Source: Streptomyces poonensis (lineage in GTDB: Bacteria > Actinomycetota > Actinomycetes > Streptomycetales > Streptomycetaceae). From it: a stretch of DNA of 64,000 bases. The DNA lies in NCBI RefSeq assembly GCF_014650915.1, contig NZ_BMVW01000003.1, forward strand, positions 248,001 through 312,000. The letters are read 5' to 3'. This document shows, in pieces, positions 17,901 to 24,860 of this stretch (position 1 is the first letter of the stretch; every line of letters starts with the position of its first letter). The translations under genes and the position numbers were made by a program. The notes beneath the pieces were generated by a model. That model had not been told where the DNA came from. It did not search any database and saw only the letters and a list, made by a program, of their open reading frames with translations.

Positions 17901-18640
17901 ACGGGATGGCGCGGACGGTCGAGCACATCGTCAACGGCCGGATCGAGGGTGCCCAGCCGTACCTCTCGTTCAACCAGGAGCAGCAGGAGACGCTCTTCTG
18001 CTTCCCGCCGGCCGGCGGCCACGGCCTGGTCTACCGGCAGTTCGCGGCGCACCTGCCGGAGTACCGGGTCGTCGCCTTCAACTACGTCGCCGGGGACGAC
18101 AAGGTCGACCGGTACGCGGATGTGATCGAGTCGCTGCGGCCGGAAGGGCCGTGCGCCCTGCTCGGCTACTCGCTCGGCGGGAACCTCGCCTTCGAGGTGG
18201 CGGAGGAGCTGGAGCGGCGCGGCCGTTCGGTGACCCATGTGGTGATCATTGACTCGCACCGCATCCCGGAGCCCTTCGACCTCTCCGACGAGCACGTCGC
18301 GGCCTTCGAGCAGGAACTGGCGGAGCACCTCCAGCGGCACACCGGCTCGGCGATCGTCGCCGAGGAGACCCGCGAACAGGCCCGGGACTTCCTCCTGTTC
18401 TGCAGCCGCACGCCCAACGACGGGGTGATCACCGCGCCGGTCAGTGTGATCGCCGACGACGAGAAGGCGGCGCTCCACGAAGCCGGGCAGCACGGCGCCT
18501 GGCACGGCAGCTCGGCCGGACGGACGGCGGTCCTCTCGGGCTTCGGCACCCATGCCGAGATGCTCGACCGCGAGTACGCCGCCCACAACGCCGGGCTGGC
18601 CCGGTCGATCCTCACCGGAGCCGGCCCCGATGGCTCCTGA
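8906..18640 (+). CDS. Iterative hybrid PKS-NRPS, polycyclic tetramate macrolactam (PTM) type
   Basis: 3244 residues from ATG 8906 (CAAGGAG ribosome-binding site). Domains: KS about 48-475 (DTACSSS, Cys221; EAHGTST; NIGHTES), AT 610-900 (GHSTGE, Ser700), DH 975-1260 (DH-x3-G-x4-P, His1008), KR 1560-1810 (TGAFGALG, Tyr in QANYAAGN), ACP (GLDSL, Ser1889), C 1950-2390 (HHIISDA, His2082-2083), A 2415-2920 (YTSGSTGRPKA, YGLTETT, NGK), PCP (GGSS, Ser2969), TE (GYSLGG, Ser3089). KS-AT-DH-KR-ACP-C-A-PCP-TE on one chain is the architecture of ikarugamycin, frontalamide and HSAF synthases: two polyene chains made iteratively, joined to ornithine, released as a tetramate. My reading of the A-domain pocket, D-V-G-E-L-V-S-V-D-K, resembles ornithine codes. 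There is no ER or MT domain. The chemical product is inferred. Confidence 0.93.
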   Translation: MPDSHIVTSRDPSAATAASTSATETVGAPAIDRPSVPSASTGPAGDREKIAIIGIGCRLPGGACDHRSFWQDLVDGKDCITPTPPSRYDVSTLGSRSKAKPGRLVGGRGGYIDGFDEFDPAFFGISGREADHMDPQQRKLLEVAWEALEDGGQKPAELAGREVGVYVGAFTLDYKIVQFSDLSFETLAAHTATGTMMTMVSNRISHCFDFRGPSVSVDTACSSSLVAVHLAVQSLLRGETDLALAGGVLLHIAPQYTIAETKGGFLSPQGRSRTFDAAADGYVRAEGVAVVALKRLSDALRDGDPVHAVVIGSGVNQDGRTNGITVPNPDAQVALIERVCAEAGIVPGGLQYVEAHGTSTAVGDPIEANALARALAVGRRPGDRCYVGSVKTNIGHTESASGLAGLIKTALALEHRLIPPHINLERLNPAIDPATLPYEIPTEPTPWPAHEGPARAGVNSFGFGGTNAHVLLEAAPEPQPEPEMEPEPEPEPESAEECGDECGEPAGHPAWTVLPLTAREATALPELAAGIRAELAGVRGSVPARPADLGHTLAHRRQHHDARLSVVYDARDPVARASLDEALAACLRGEPHPRVLTDRRREPRHRRLVWVFTGMGPQWWAMGRQLFATEPVYREAVEACAGHLAELTGWSLTEELAADEAHSRMTETWLAQPANFAVQVGLAALWRSRGVRPDAIVGHSTGEVAAFHEAGVHDLADAVKVVVHRSRLQQRLAGTGGMLAVSLTEAEAVRRLRPYGDAVSVAAVNSPTSLTLAGDADVLAELAGALTAEQVFARPLTVDVPYHSARMEEIKDELLESLADLKARPARVPLHLTGREGTAHGTELDAGYWWHNVRDSVRFRQAVERLADDGYSLFLEIGPHPVLSRSIEETVKARAGTGRGGDTGPPEVCTLPSIRRQEDEAATFTASLAALHNLGVEVDWSVLQPTGRTVPLPRYPFRRDRHWAEPPPVAQIRQGRLDHPLLGRRLAGAEPAWEARLDTEALPYLEDHRIQGNVVFPAAGYLEMAVQAVRALTGGTDAALTGVELRKALFLPDEESRAVQLVLSAEHGGFTIATPAGEGAEPTVHAVGTVRPGQRRRPGRPLDVAAVRDRAVRHLARPDCYAGLAALGYHYGPAFQGIDEVWTGPGEALAKVRPTAAVAGQGTGHQVHPVVMDAFFQTLLTTELTTGPTTGPTTADPGGTRVRLPVAIGEVRLEAVGDRPLWVHATVTRDAGTELVGDIDVYDEQGVPLGGIAGFRAADVEQAATAVGLATIDGWLVEPAWTQLPDAPDTAAPSASAEHPDHWLLFADRQGVAEALAERITARGGSCQLVRAGTGYRPGTGHQPGTGHQPTTDGGPPTDGPPTSNGGPPTDDHPPTNDGPPTNDHPTTVEPGSTADLARLLADRRASGVPDPAAVVHLWNLDRPELATAGHAAVAGHTGAGGYSLIALAALLPAELPGCRLHIVTRSAQATAPGEPVEPLGAPAWGIGRVLRHQELPGHPGKLIDLGPAGPAGNAGAGAEADALLREFASADEDEIALRPGRRLTSRLRPAEELTRPLPAGLRPDAAYLVTGAFGALGRLLCRTLVRRGARRLILVGRSPLPPREQWRTLDPASPAGRRAAFLRELETLGAEPVPALLDVTDESGVAAWLDGYRRLDRPPIRGVFHLAGQVRDTLVGELDRETYDAVHGPKALGALALHRQLAGEPLDHFVLFASIASLLTTAGQANYAAGNAFLDALAHHRRAHGLPALSLDWGPWATGMIEELGLIDHYRNSRGMSSLAPGTGMAVLERVLGQDRAQLVVATVVDWPVFLSWYPAPPPLVAELAEAAQEAAPADERSGLLQTLRAADEADRPALLTERFTALAATVLRVPAERIEPATGLGGLGLDSLLAMELRARLTTELGTTLPVVALLSDAPVAELVDRLHESVAEVLDEERAGPGTAETERYEDESAYPLTQNQKALWFLKQLNPDGFAYNIGGAVEVRVELRPEPMAAAFRAMVERHPGLRANFVLDGGRAVQRISAEAAPDFEVFDVEHLGWDEIHAMIVREYRRPYDLEHDPLVRFRLFRRGPDRWVIMKAVHHIISDALSTFTFIEELLAVYEGLRRGREPELPPVTSRYLDFLNRQNEFLAGRQAPRMLEYWRSHLPAEVPVLGLPTDKPRPAVQTHNGASEFFVLDEELSARVHALAREHHVTVFMVLLSAYYLLLHAYAGQDDIIVGSPVTGRTDEEFAGVYGYFVNPLPLHVSLAGEPTVAELLERVRTTVLGGLDNQEYPFVLLVEKLGLRHDPSRSAVFQVMFILLHHKVATEKYGYRLEYIELPEEEGQFDLTLSAYEDEAERRFHCVFKYNTDLFLPETMARLAGHYVHLLEGLTTAGPERVATGLELLGREERALVLRRWSGADRVVHEEPVREEPVHELILRAAAADPAALAVAVPAGSGPAVRMGYGELAERSRRAAARLRELGAGPGAVVALCLDKSPELIVALLAVLRTGAAYLPLDPEHPPDRLAYMVGHAGAGLLVGDDRERLGHLPARLVTTAELDRAVAGSTGFADATVGPDDPAYVIYTSGSTGRPKAVRVGHGNLASACRAWRAEYRLDTDARVHLQMASPSFDVFTGDLVRALCSGGALVLAGRELLFDTARLYEVMRTERVDAAEFVPAVVRTLVGHCERSGLRLEFMRLLVVGSDVWKVEEHERLRALCSPATRLVNSYGLTETTVDSACFEGPTDGLEPGRMVPIGRPLPNSSLYLLDPYGRPVPPGVTGELWIGGSGVALGYVGDEEETARRFVALPLGGTDGTEPVRVYRTGDLARWDADGRVHLLGRADSQIKVRGHRIEAGEIETRLAEWPGLERAVVTVRPDHAGENVLCAYCVPAPGRTLDRRGLRRHLAGYLPTFMIPTYLTELPELPLTANGKVDVAALPAPRPDAAEQAAEPPVTLYEQRMAAHWQALLGVEGAGLQHDFFESGGSSIRLIELIHGLQSEFGISIPVSEFFKVTTLHGMARTVEHIVNGRIEGAQPYLSFNQEQQETLFCFPPAGGHGLVYRQFAAHLPEYRVVAFNYVAGDDKVDRYADVIESLRPEGPCALLGYSLGGNLAFEVAEELERRGRSVTHVVIIDSHRIPEPFDLSDEHVAAFEQELAEHLQRHTGSAIVAEETREQARDFLLFCSRTPNDGVITAPVSVIADDEKAALHEAGQHGAWHGSSAGRTAVLSGFGTHAEMLDREYAAHNAGLARSILTGAGPDGS
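10333..10392 (+). repeat. Glu-Pro-rich linker repeat between KS and AT
   Basis: The DNA repeats GAGCCGGAACC-like hexamers encoding alternating Glu-Pro dipeptides (PEPQPEPEMEPEPEPE). It lies between the end of the ketosynthase and the AT linker domain, where no fold is needed. It was probably produced by replication slippage. Confidence 0.7.
12903..13075 (+). repeat. Low-complexity tandem repeats in the PKS inter-domain region
   Basis: Degenerate units of about 18-27 bp encode PGTGHQ-type and then GGPPT[DN]-type peptides (PGTGHQPGTGHQPTTDG, GGPPTDGPPTSNGG, PPTNDGPPTND). The stretch covers residues about 1333-1390, after the DH domain and before the KR structural half. Repeat number probably varies between strains, and assembly errors are easy here. 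Confidence 0.8.
16126..16161 (+). repeat. 18-bp tandem repeat between C and A domains
   Basis: CATGAGGAGCCGGTCCGT-type units encode VHEEPVREEPVHE at residues about 2407-2419, the C-A linker. The repeats stay in frame and leave the A-domain start intact. Confidence 0.7.
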
Positions 18641-18797
18641 GACCGGTGTCGGCCCGCCCGCCCCGGACCGGCCGTCCAGCAGCGCCCCGGAACCCCCGGC
18701 ACTCCTCGGGCCCCCGGCACGCACATCCGGCACCCCTGGGACCTCCGGCACATCCGGCTTCCCAGGCGGCACGGTCGTACGAGAGAGGAACCCGCTC

Positions 18798-19988
18798 ATG
18801 CTCACGCAGCACCAGCCGCTGCCCTACCCCTTCGAGCCGCGCGGGCTCGACCTCGATCCCCGGTACGCCGAGTTGCGCGAGCAGCCACCGGCCCGGGTCC
18901 GGATGCCGTACGGCGACGAGGCCTGGCTCGTCACCCGGTACGAGGACGTCCGTACGGTGCTCGCCGACCCTCGGTTCAGCCTGGCCGCAGCGATGGGCCG
19001 GGACCAGCCGCGGATGCGGTCGGTCGCCCGCACCGGCGCCGGCCTGTTCTCCACCGAACCGCCCGAGCACACCCGGCTCCGGTCCCTGATGGCCCGGGGG
19101 TTCAGTGCCCGCCGGGTCGAGGCGCTGCGCGTGCGGGCCCGGGAGCTGGCCGACGCGCTGATCGACGACATCGTCGCCGCCGGTCCCCCCTCCGACCTGG
19201 TCGAGGAGTTCGCCATCCCGATGCCGACCACCATCATCTGTGAGGTGCTCGGCATCCCGGCCGAGGACCACCGGATGCTCTGGCACTGGGCCGAGACGGT
19301 GCTCTCCGCCGTGACCCCCGCCGATGTGCTCGCGACCGAGGGCCGGGCGTTCATCGACTACATGACCGGCGTGCTGGAGCTGCGGGGCCGCGAGCCCGGT
19401 GACGACCTGCTCACCACGCTGGTCCGGGCCTGCCGGGAGCAGGGCCTGATCAGCGAGGAGGAGCTGCTCTCGATCGCCTGTGACCTGCTGATCGCCGGGT
19501 TCGTCTCCACCACCAACCAGATCGGCAACTTCTTCTACCACCTGCTGGTGACCCCCGGGGAGCTGAACCGGCTGCGGGAGAACCCGGAGCTGATCCCCAG
19601 GGCCGTCGAGGAGCTGATGCGGTACGTGCCGCTGCTCACCGGCTTCAGCCTGCCCCGGTACGCGACCGCCGACGTCGAGCTCGGCGGGGTCACCGTCCGG
19701 GCCGGCGAGGCGGTGATGATCGCGACCGCCGCCGCAAACCGCGACCCGCGGGTCTTCGCCGACCCGGAGCGCCTCGACCTGGACCGGCCGGGCAACCCGC
19801 ACATCGGTTTCGGCCACGGCGTGCACTACTGCATCGGCGCCCATCTGGCCCGGCTGGAGCTCCAGGTGGCCATCGAGCGGGTCTCGGCCAGGCTGCCCGG
19901 ACTGCGGCCGGCCGTCCCCGAGCACGAACTGCGCTGGAAGGAGGACGCGATGGTGAACGGCCTGCAGGCGCTTCCGATCACCTGGTGA
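18798..19988 (+). CDS. Cytochrome P450 of the PTM cluster
   Basis: 396 residues from ATG 18798 (GAGAGAGGA upstream). It has ExxR as EELMR, the haem loop FGHGVHYCIGAHLARLE (Cys345) and a bacterial class I length, so it needs separate ferredoxin partners. The I-helix reads AGFVSTT where most P450s have AG-x-[DE]-T-T: the acid is Val and the first Thr is Ser. It lies between the PKS-NRPS and the flavoenzyme and is co-directional with both. PTM P450s usually hydroxylate, epoxidise or oxidise the finished macrolactam, so tailoring is the likely role. A decayed relative lies at 23011-23650. There is no ferredoxin gene nearby. Confidence 0.9.
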   Translation: MLTQHQPLPYPFEPRGLDLDPRYAELREQPPARVRMPYGDEAWLVTRYEDVRTVLADPRFSLAAAMGRDQPRMRSVARTGAGLFSTEPPEHTRLRSLMARGFSARRVEALRVRARELADALIDDIVAAGPPSDLVEEFAIPMPTTIICEVLGIPAEDHRMLWHWAETVLSAVTPADVLATEGRAFIDYMTGVLELRGREPGDDLLTTLVRACREQGLISEEELLSIACDLLIAGFVSTTNQIGNFFYHLLVTPGELNRLRENPELIPRAVEELMRYVPLLTGFSLPRYATADVELGGVTVRAGEAVMIATAAANRDPRVFADPERLDLDRPGNPHIGFGHGVHYCIGAHLARLELQVAIERVSARLPGLRPAVPEHELRWKEDAMVNGLQALPITW

Positions 19989-20042
19989 GCGCCCTTCCGA
20001 GCACGGTGGCACAGGCAGCGTACGGACGAGGAGGGCGGGGAA

Positions 20043-21803
20043 GTGGGAAGGACGACGAGGAAAACGGGTACGGACCGCCGACGCGAGACGATGATCATCA
20101 TCGGTGGCGGCCTCGGTGGCCTCTCCACCGGGTGCTACGCCCGGATGAACGGCTACCGGACCCGGATCTTCGAGATGCACGAGATCCCCGGCGGCTCGTG
20201 CACCGGCTGGGACCGCAGCGACTTCACCTTCGACTGGTGCGTCAGCTGGCTGCTCGGCAACGGGCCGGGCAACGAGATGTACCGGATCTGGCTCGAACTG
20301 GGCGCGCTCCAGGGCAAGGAGATGCGGCACTTCGACGTGTTCAACATCGTGCGCGGCCGGGACGGCCGGGCGGTGTACTTCTACTCCGACCCGGACCGTC
20401 TGGAGGCCCACCTGCTGGACCTCTCCCCGGCCGACGCGGCGCCGATCCGGGAGTTCTGCGCGGGCGTCCGCACCTTCCGCAAGGCGCTGGCCGTCTACCC
20501 GTTCCTCAAACCGGTCGGGCTGATGGGCCGGCTCGAGCGCTGGCGGATGATGGCCTCGTTCGTCCCGTACTTCGCCACCGTCCGCCGCTCGATGGCGGTG
20601 CTGATGACGGAGTACGCACAGCGCTTCAGCGATCCGCTGCTGCGCGAGGCGTTCACCTTCATCCTGTACGAGAAGCACCCGGCCTTCCCGGTGCTGCCGT
20701 TCCACTTCCAGCTGGCCTCGCACGCCAACCGGTCGGCCGGGGTGCCGGAGGGCGGCTCGCTCGGGCTGGCCCGCTCGATCGAGCGGCGCTACCTGGGGCT
20801 CGGCGGAGAGATCACCTACAACGCCAAGGTCGAGGAGATCCTGGTCGAGCGGGACCACGCGGTGGGTGTGCGGCTCAGCGACGGGCGGGAGTTCCGCGCC
20901 GACATGGTGGTCTCGGCTGCCGACGGCCACACGACGGTGATGAAGCTGCTGGGGGGCCGGTACCTCAACGACACCTACCGGAGGCTCTACACCTCGCTGA
21001 TCGACCAGCCCGGTCAGCTGTCGCCCGGCTACGTCGCGCTCTTCCTGGGACTGCGCAAACCCTTCCCGGAGGGCGACCCGTGCACCACCTACCTGCTGAC
21101 GGAGCACCAGGCGGCCGCGCTGACCGGGATGCGCTGCCCGTCGATGAACGTGCACTTCCGCACCCGGCACTACCCGGAGCACGCACCGCCCGGGTCCGCC
21201 GTGGTGTTCGCGACGTACTTCTCGGACATCGCCCCCTGGCGGGCGCTGCACGAGGGTCCGGAGCAGCGCTCCCGGGTACGGCGCGGCGAGGAGCTGCACA
21301 CCCTCCCGGTCAGGCACGGCCGGGAGTACATCGCGGCCAAGCGGCGGGTGCGCGACGGCATCGTCTCCTTCCTGGACGAGCGCTTCCCCGGCCTCAAGGA
21401 CGCGGTGGCCGTCGCCGATGTCTCGACCCCGCTCACCCAGGTCCGCTACACCGGCGTCCGCAACGGCGCCTTCCCCGGCTGGAACCCGTTCGTGGAGGGC
21501 GCGGAGACGATGGAGAAGGAGATCAACCGGAGCGGCCCGATGCTGCCCGGGCTGTCGGACTTCTACCTCTCCGGGGTCTGGGCGACCATCGGCGGCCTGA
21601 TCCGGGCGGCCGCCGCCGGGCGGCACGTCGTGCAGTTCGTCTGCCGGGACGACGGCCGCGAGTTCACCGCCGAGGTCGACCGCAGCGCACCGCCGCCGAC
21701 GCACCTGGTCATCCCGGTCGGCCGGCCACCGCAGCGGTCCCGCCCGGCCGGGGACACCGCCCCCGGCGCCGTGGAGAGCACGGGGACAGGAGCCCTGACA
21801 TGA
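20043..21803 (+). CDS. Phytoene-dehydrogenase-like FAD oxidoreductase (PTM ring formation)
   Basis: 586 residues from GTG 20043, with GAGGAGGGCGGGGAA just upstream; an ATG at 20091 would remove the basic N-terminus. The FAD-binding fold is MIIIGGGLGGLSTGCYARMN at residues 17-36, then GGSCTGWDR, the usual second signature of CrtI-like proteins. A C-terminal FAD contact follows (GVWATIGGLIRAA). In PTM pathways such enzymes fold the ornithine-linked polyenes into the first carbocycles. Only one copy is present, as in ikarugamycin-type clusters; 5-5-6 PTM clusters usually have two. It overlaps the next start by ATGA, so the two genes are translationally coupled. Confidence 0.88.
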   Translation: MGRTTRKTGTDRRRETMIIIGGGLGGLSTGCYARMNGYRTRIFEMHEIPGGSCTGWDRSDFTFDWCVSWLLGNGPGNEMYRIWLELGALQGKEMRHFDVFNIVRGRDGRAVYFYSDPDRLEAHLLDLSPADAAPIREFCAGVRTFRKALAVYPFLKPVGLMGRLERWRMMASFVPYFATVRRSMAVLMTEYAQRFSDPLLREAFTFILYEKHPAFPVLPFHFQLASHANRSAGVPEGGSLGLARSIERRYLGLGGEITYNAKVEEILVERDHAVGVRLSDGREFRADMVVSAADGHTTVMKLLGGRYLNDTYRRLYTSLIDQPGQLSPGYVALFLGLRKPFPEGDPCTTYLLTEHQAAALTGMRCPSMNVHFRTRHYPEHAPPGSAVVFATYFSDIAPWRALHEGPEQRSRVRRGEELHTLPVRHGREYIAAKRRVRDGIVSFLDERFPGLKDAVAVADVSTPLTQVRYTGVRNGAFPGWNPFVEGAETMEKEINRSGPMLPGLSDFYLSGVWATIGGLIRAAAAGRHVVQFVCRDDGREFTAEVDRSAPPPTHLVIPVGRPPQRSRPAGDTAPGAVESTGTGALT

Positions 21804-22858
21804 GGATCGAGAAGTGGGTCGTCCGGGAGCACCTGGCCGGTGTGCCCGACGTCGAGCGGATCTACCAGAAGGTCACCGAGGACGTCGACATCCGGCTCCG
21901 GCCGGACGAGATGCTGTTCCGGACCCGGTACGTCTCGGTCGACCCGTACCAGAACGGGCTGGCTCTGGAGACGCCGATCGGTCACCACATGGGCGCGGAC
22001 TCGATCATGGAGGTGGTCGAAGCCGGCCCGGAGGCGGCGTTCCGGGTCGGCGACCTGGTGCAGGGGTTCGGCGGCTGGCGCAGCCACGTGGTGCACAACG
22101 GCGCCGAAGAACTCTGGCGGACCGGTGCCTTCCCGATGGTCTTCCCGGCCTACCGGCGGCTCGATGCGGCTTGGTACGACGAGCGGCTGCCGCTGTCCAC
22201 CGCGCTCGGCATCATGGGCGCGCCCGGGATGACCGCCTGGGGCACGCTCACCCGGTTCATGACCGTCCGGCCCGGCGACACCGTGGTGATCAGCGGCGCC
22301 TCCGGTGCGGTCGGCACCCTGGTCGGCCAGCTGGCCAAGCGGGCGGGCGCGGGCAGGCTGGTCGGCACCACCGCCTCGCCGGGCAAGGCCGGCCACCTGA
22401 GGGAGCTGGGCTTCGACGAGGTGGTGCTCTACGACCGGTCCGACGACGCGGAGTCGGCCCGTCAGGCCCTGCTGGCGGCCGCCCCCGACGGGGTCGACCG
22501 GTACTTCGACAATCTGGGCGGCACCCTCACCGACGCGCTGTTCACCATGCTCAACGTGGACAGCCAGGTGGCCGTCTGCTGGCAGTGGGCGACCACGGTG
22601 AACGGCGAGCTGACCGGGCCCCGGCTGCTGCCGTACATCATGTTCCCGCGCACCACCATCCGCGGGATCTTCGCCCAGGAGTGGTTCACCGAGCCGCTGC
22701 TCTCGCGGATGCACCAGGAGCTGGGCGGGCTGGTCCGCAAGGGGGAGATCCGCTACCACCAGACCGTGTACAAGGGGTTCGACGGGATCCCCGCGGCCTA
22801 CCGGAGCCTCTACCTGGGCCGGGAGGGGAACCGGGGCAAGGTGCTGGTCGAGGTCTGA
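21800..22858 (+). CDS. MDR-family NADPH-dependent reductase (PTM cyclisation, IkaC/FtdE-like)
   Basis: 352 residues. It belongs to the leukotriene-B4/prostaglandin-reductase-like branch of MDR proteins: RTRYVSVDPYQNG near residue 40, GAPGMTAWGTL near 145 and the NADPH loop VISGASGAVGTLVGQLAK near 165. There are no zinc ligands. In ikarugamycin-type pathways the homologue closes the inner ring by reductive (Michael-type) cyclisation. Its start overlaps the flavoenzyme stop (ATGA), and it is the last intact gene of the operon. No obvious terminator follows before the dead P450. Confidence 0.88.
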   Translation: MRIEKWVVREHLAGVPDVERIYQKVTEDVDIRLRPDEMLFRTRYVSVDPYQNGLALETPIGHHMGADSIMEVVEAGPEAAFRVGDLVQGFGGWRSHVVHNGAEELWRTGAFPMVFPAYRRLDAAWYDERLPLSTALGIMGAPGMTAWGTLTRFMTVRPGDTVVISGASGAVGTLVGQLAKRAGAGRLVGTTASPGKAGHLRELGFDEVVLYDRSDDAESARQALLAAAPDGVDRYFDNLGGTLTDALFTMLNVDSQVAVCWQWATTVNGELTGPRLLPYIMFPRTTIRGIFAQEWFTEPLLSRMHQELGGLVRKGEIRYHQTVYKGFDGIPAAYRSLYLGREGNRGKVLVEV

Positions 22859-23010
22859 CCCGGCGTCACCGCACGGGCGAGGAGCGCGGCCGCCGGCCAG
22901 GCCGGTACCCGGCACGGCTCGTCGACGCCACACGTGACAGCCTTTCAGGGCACCGGCGCGCACGCCGACACTCCGGCCCCCGCCGCCACCCGGAGAGCAA
23001 CAGCCGCCTG

Positions 23011-23650
23011 GTGCGCTCTTCCGACCACCCCCGCTACGCGGAACTGCGCGATCGACCACTCGCCCGGGTGCGGATGCCGTACGGCGACGAGGCCTGGCCG
23101 GCCACCCGCCACGCCGACGTGAGGACCGTACTGTCGGACCCTCGCGTCAGCCGCGCCGCATCCGTGGGCCGGAACTGTCCGAGGATGGAGCCGGAGACCG
23201 GTGATCACGGCAGGCTCATCGAGCTGGACCCGCCCGAGCACACGAGGCTGCGCTCCGTGCCGGCCATGGACTTCACCGCGCGCCGGATCGAGCGACTGCG
23301 GGCCCGGGCACGGCAGATCGCCGATGGGGGTACTCGACCGGTTGGTGGAGTCGGAACCGTCGCCTGACGGATCGCGGTCTCCCTCCACCACCTGGTGATC
23401 CGCCCCCGGCAGCTGGCACGGCTGCGTGAGCGGCCGGACCTGGTTCACGGCGCCGCGACGGAGCTGCTGCGCTACGTCCAGCTCGTCGGCTTCGCGGTCG
23501 CTCGCTCCGCTGTCGAGGACATCGAACTGGGCGGGGTCCTGGTCCGTGCCGGTGAGCCCGTGGTGACCGCGCCGGCAGCCGCTGACAGGGACGCGGCGGC
23601 CTTCCCCGATGCCGATGATCTCGTCCTTGACCGGCGACGAGCCGCACGAG
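23011..23650 (+). pseudogene. Decayed cytochrome P450 related to the PTM P450
   Basis: From GTG 23011 the frame reads HPRYAEL and RVRMPYGDEAW, then DPPEHTRLRS, closely matching the N-terminal 110 residues of the P450 at 18798-19988. It shifts frame near 23320, where the whole I-helix region is missing. It resumes at about 23401 with RPRQLARLRERPDLV, TELLRYVQLVGFAVAR and LGGVLVRAGEPVV (the ExxR region as ELLR), then dies at about 23650 before any Cys haem loop. A frameshift, an internal deletion and loss of the 3' end make it a clear pseudogene. Confidence 0.88.
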
Positions 23651-23785
23651 GTGTTCCTCGTCCACACCGTCCATGGCGGCTGCCGTCCTCTGTCTTGACA
23701 CGCTGTGCCGCCCACTGCGGAAGGCCGTGGTACGTCCCTCTCCCACGGCTTCCTCGGCTTCCTCGGGTCTGCGGCGGGGACGACG

Positions 23786-23819
23786 GCACCCCGCCACCGC
23801 GGGAACGGTGACGGGGTGC
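23786..23819 (-). terminator. Stem-loop terminator downstream of the alpha/beta hydrolase
   Basis: Arms GCACCCCGCCACCG and CGGTGACGGGGTGC pair at 13 of 14 positions around a 6-base loop, 44 bp after the hydrolase stop. There is no long U tract, as is usual in Streptomyces. Confidence 0.7.
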
Positions 23820-23862
23820 GTGTGGGTGCATCGTCCGGCGAGCGGGGCCTCGCCGTGGTCGG

Positions 23863-24738
<876 letters not shown>

Positions 24739-24833
24739 TCAGTGAGTCGATGAGTCGATGAGTGCGGTGTGTTGGTGGCCGCGGAGCGAGCACATGAGTG
24801 TCGTCTCTCCCTGTCCGCCGCTCCGGTACGGAC

Positions 24834-24860
24834 AAGCCCGCGGGCAGGGCGGCCGGGCTT
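24834..24860 (-). terminator. Short stem-loop at the end of the serine hydrolase gene
   Basis: AAGCCCG (24834-24840) and CGGGCTT (24854-24860) form a 7-bp stem with a GC-rich 13-base loop. It touches the stop codon, so it is a weak candidate. Confidence 0.4.

Noticed and set aside
13094-18805. 1903-codon open frame on the minus strand opposite the PKS-NRPS
   Set aside because: It is antisense to well-supported catalytic domains, its translation is Arg/Gly/Val/Gln-rich without any family motif, and long antisense frames are routine in very high-GC coding DNA.
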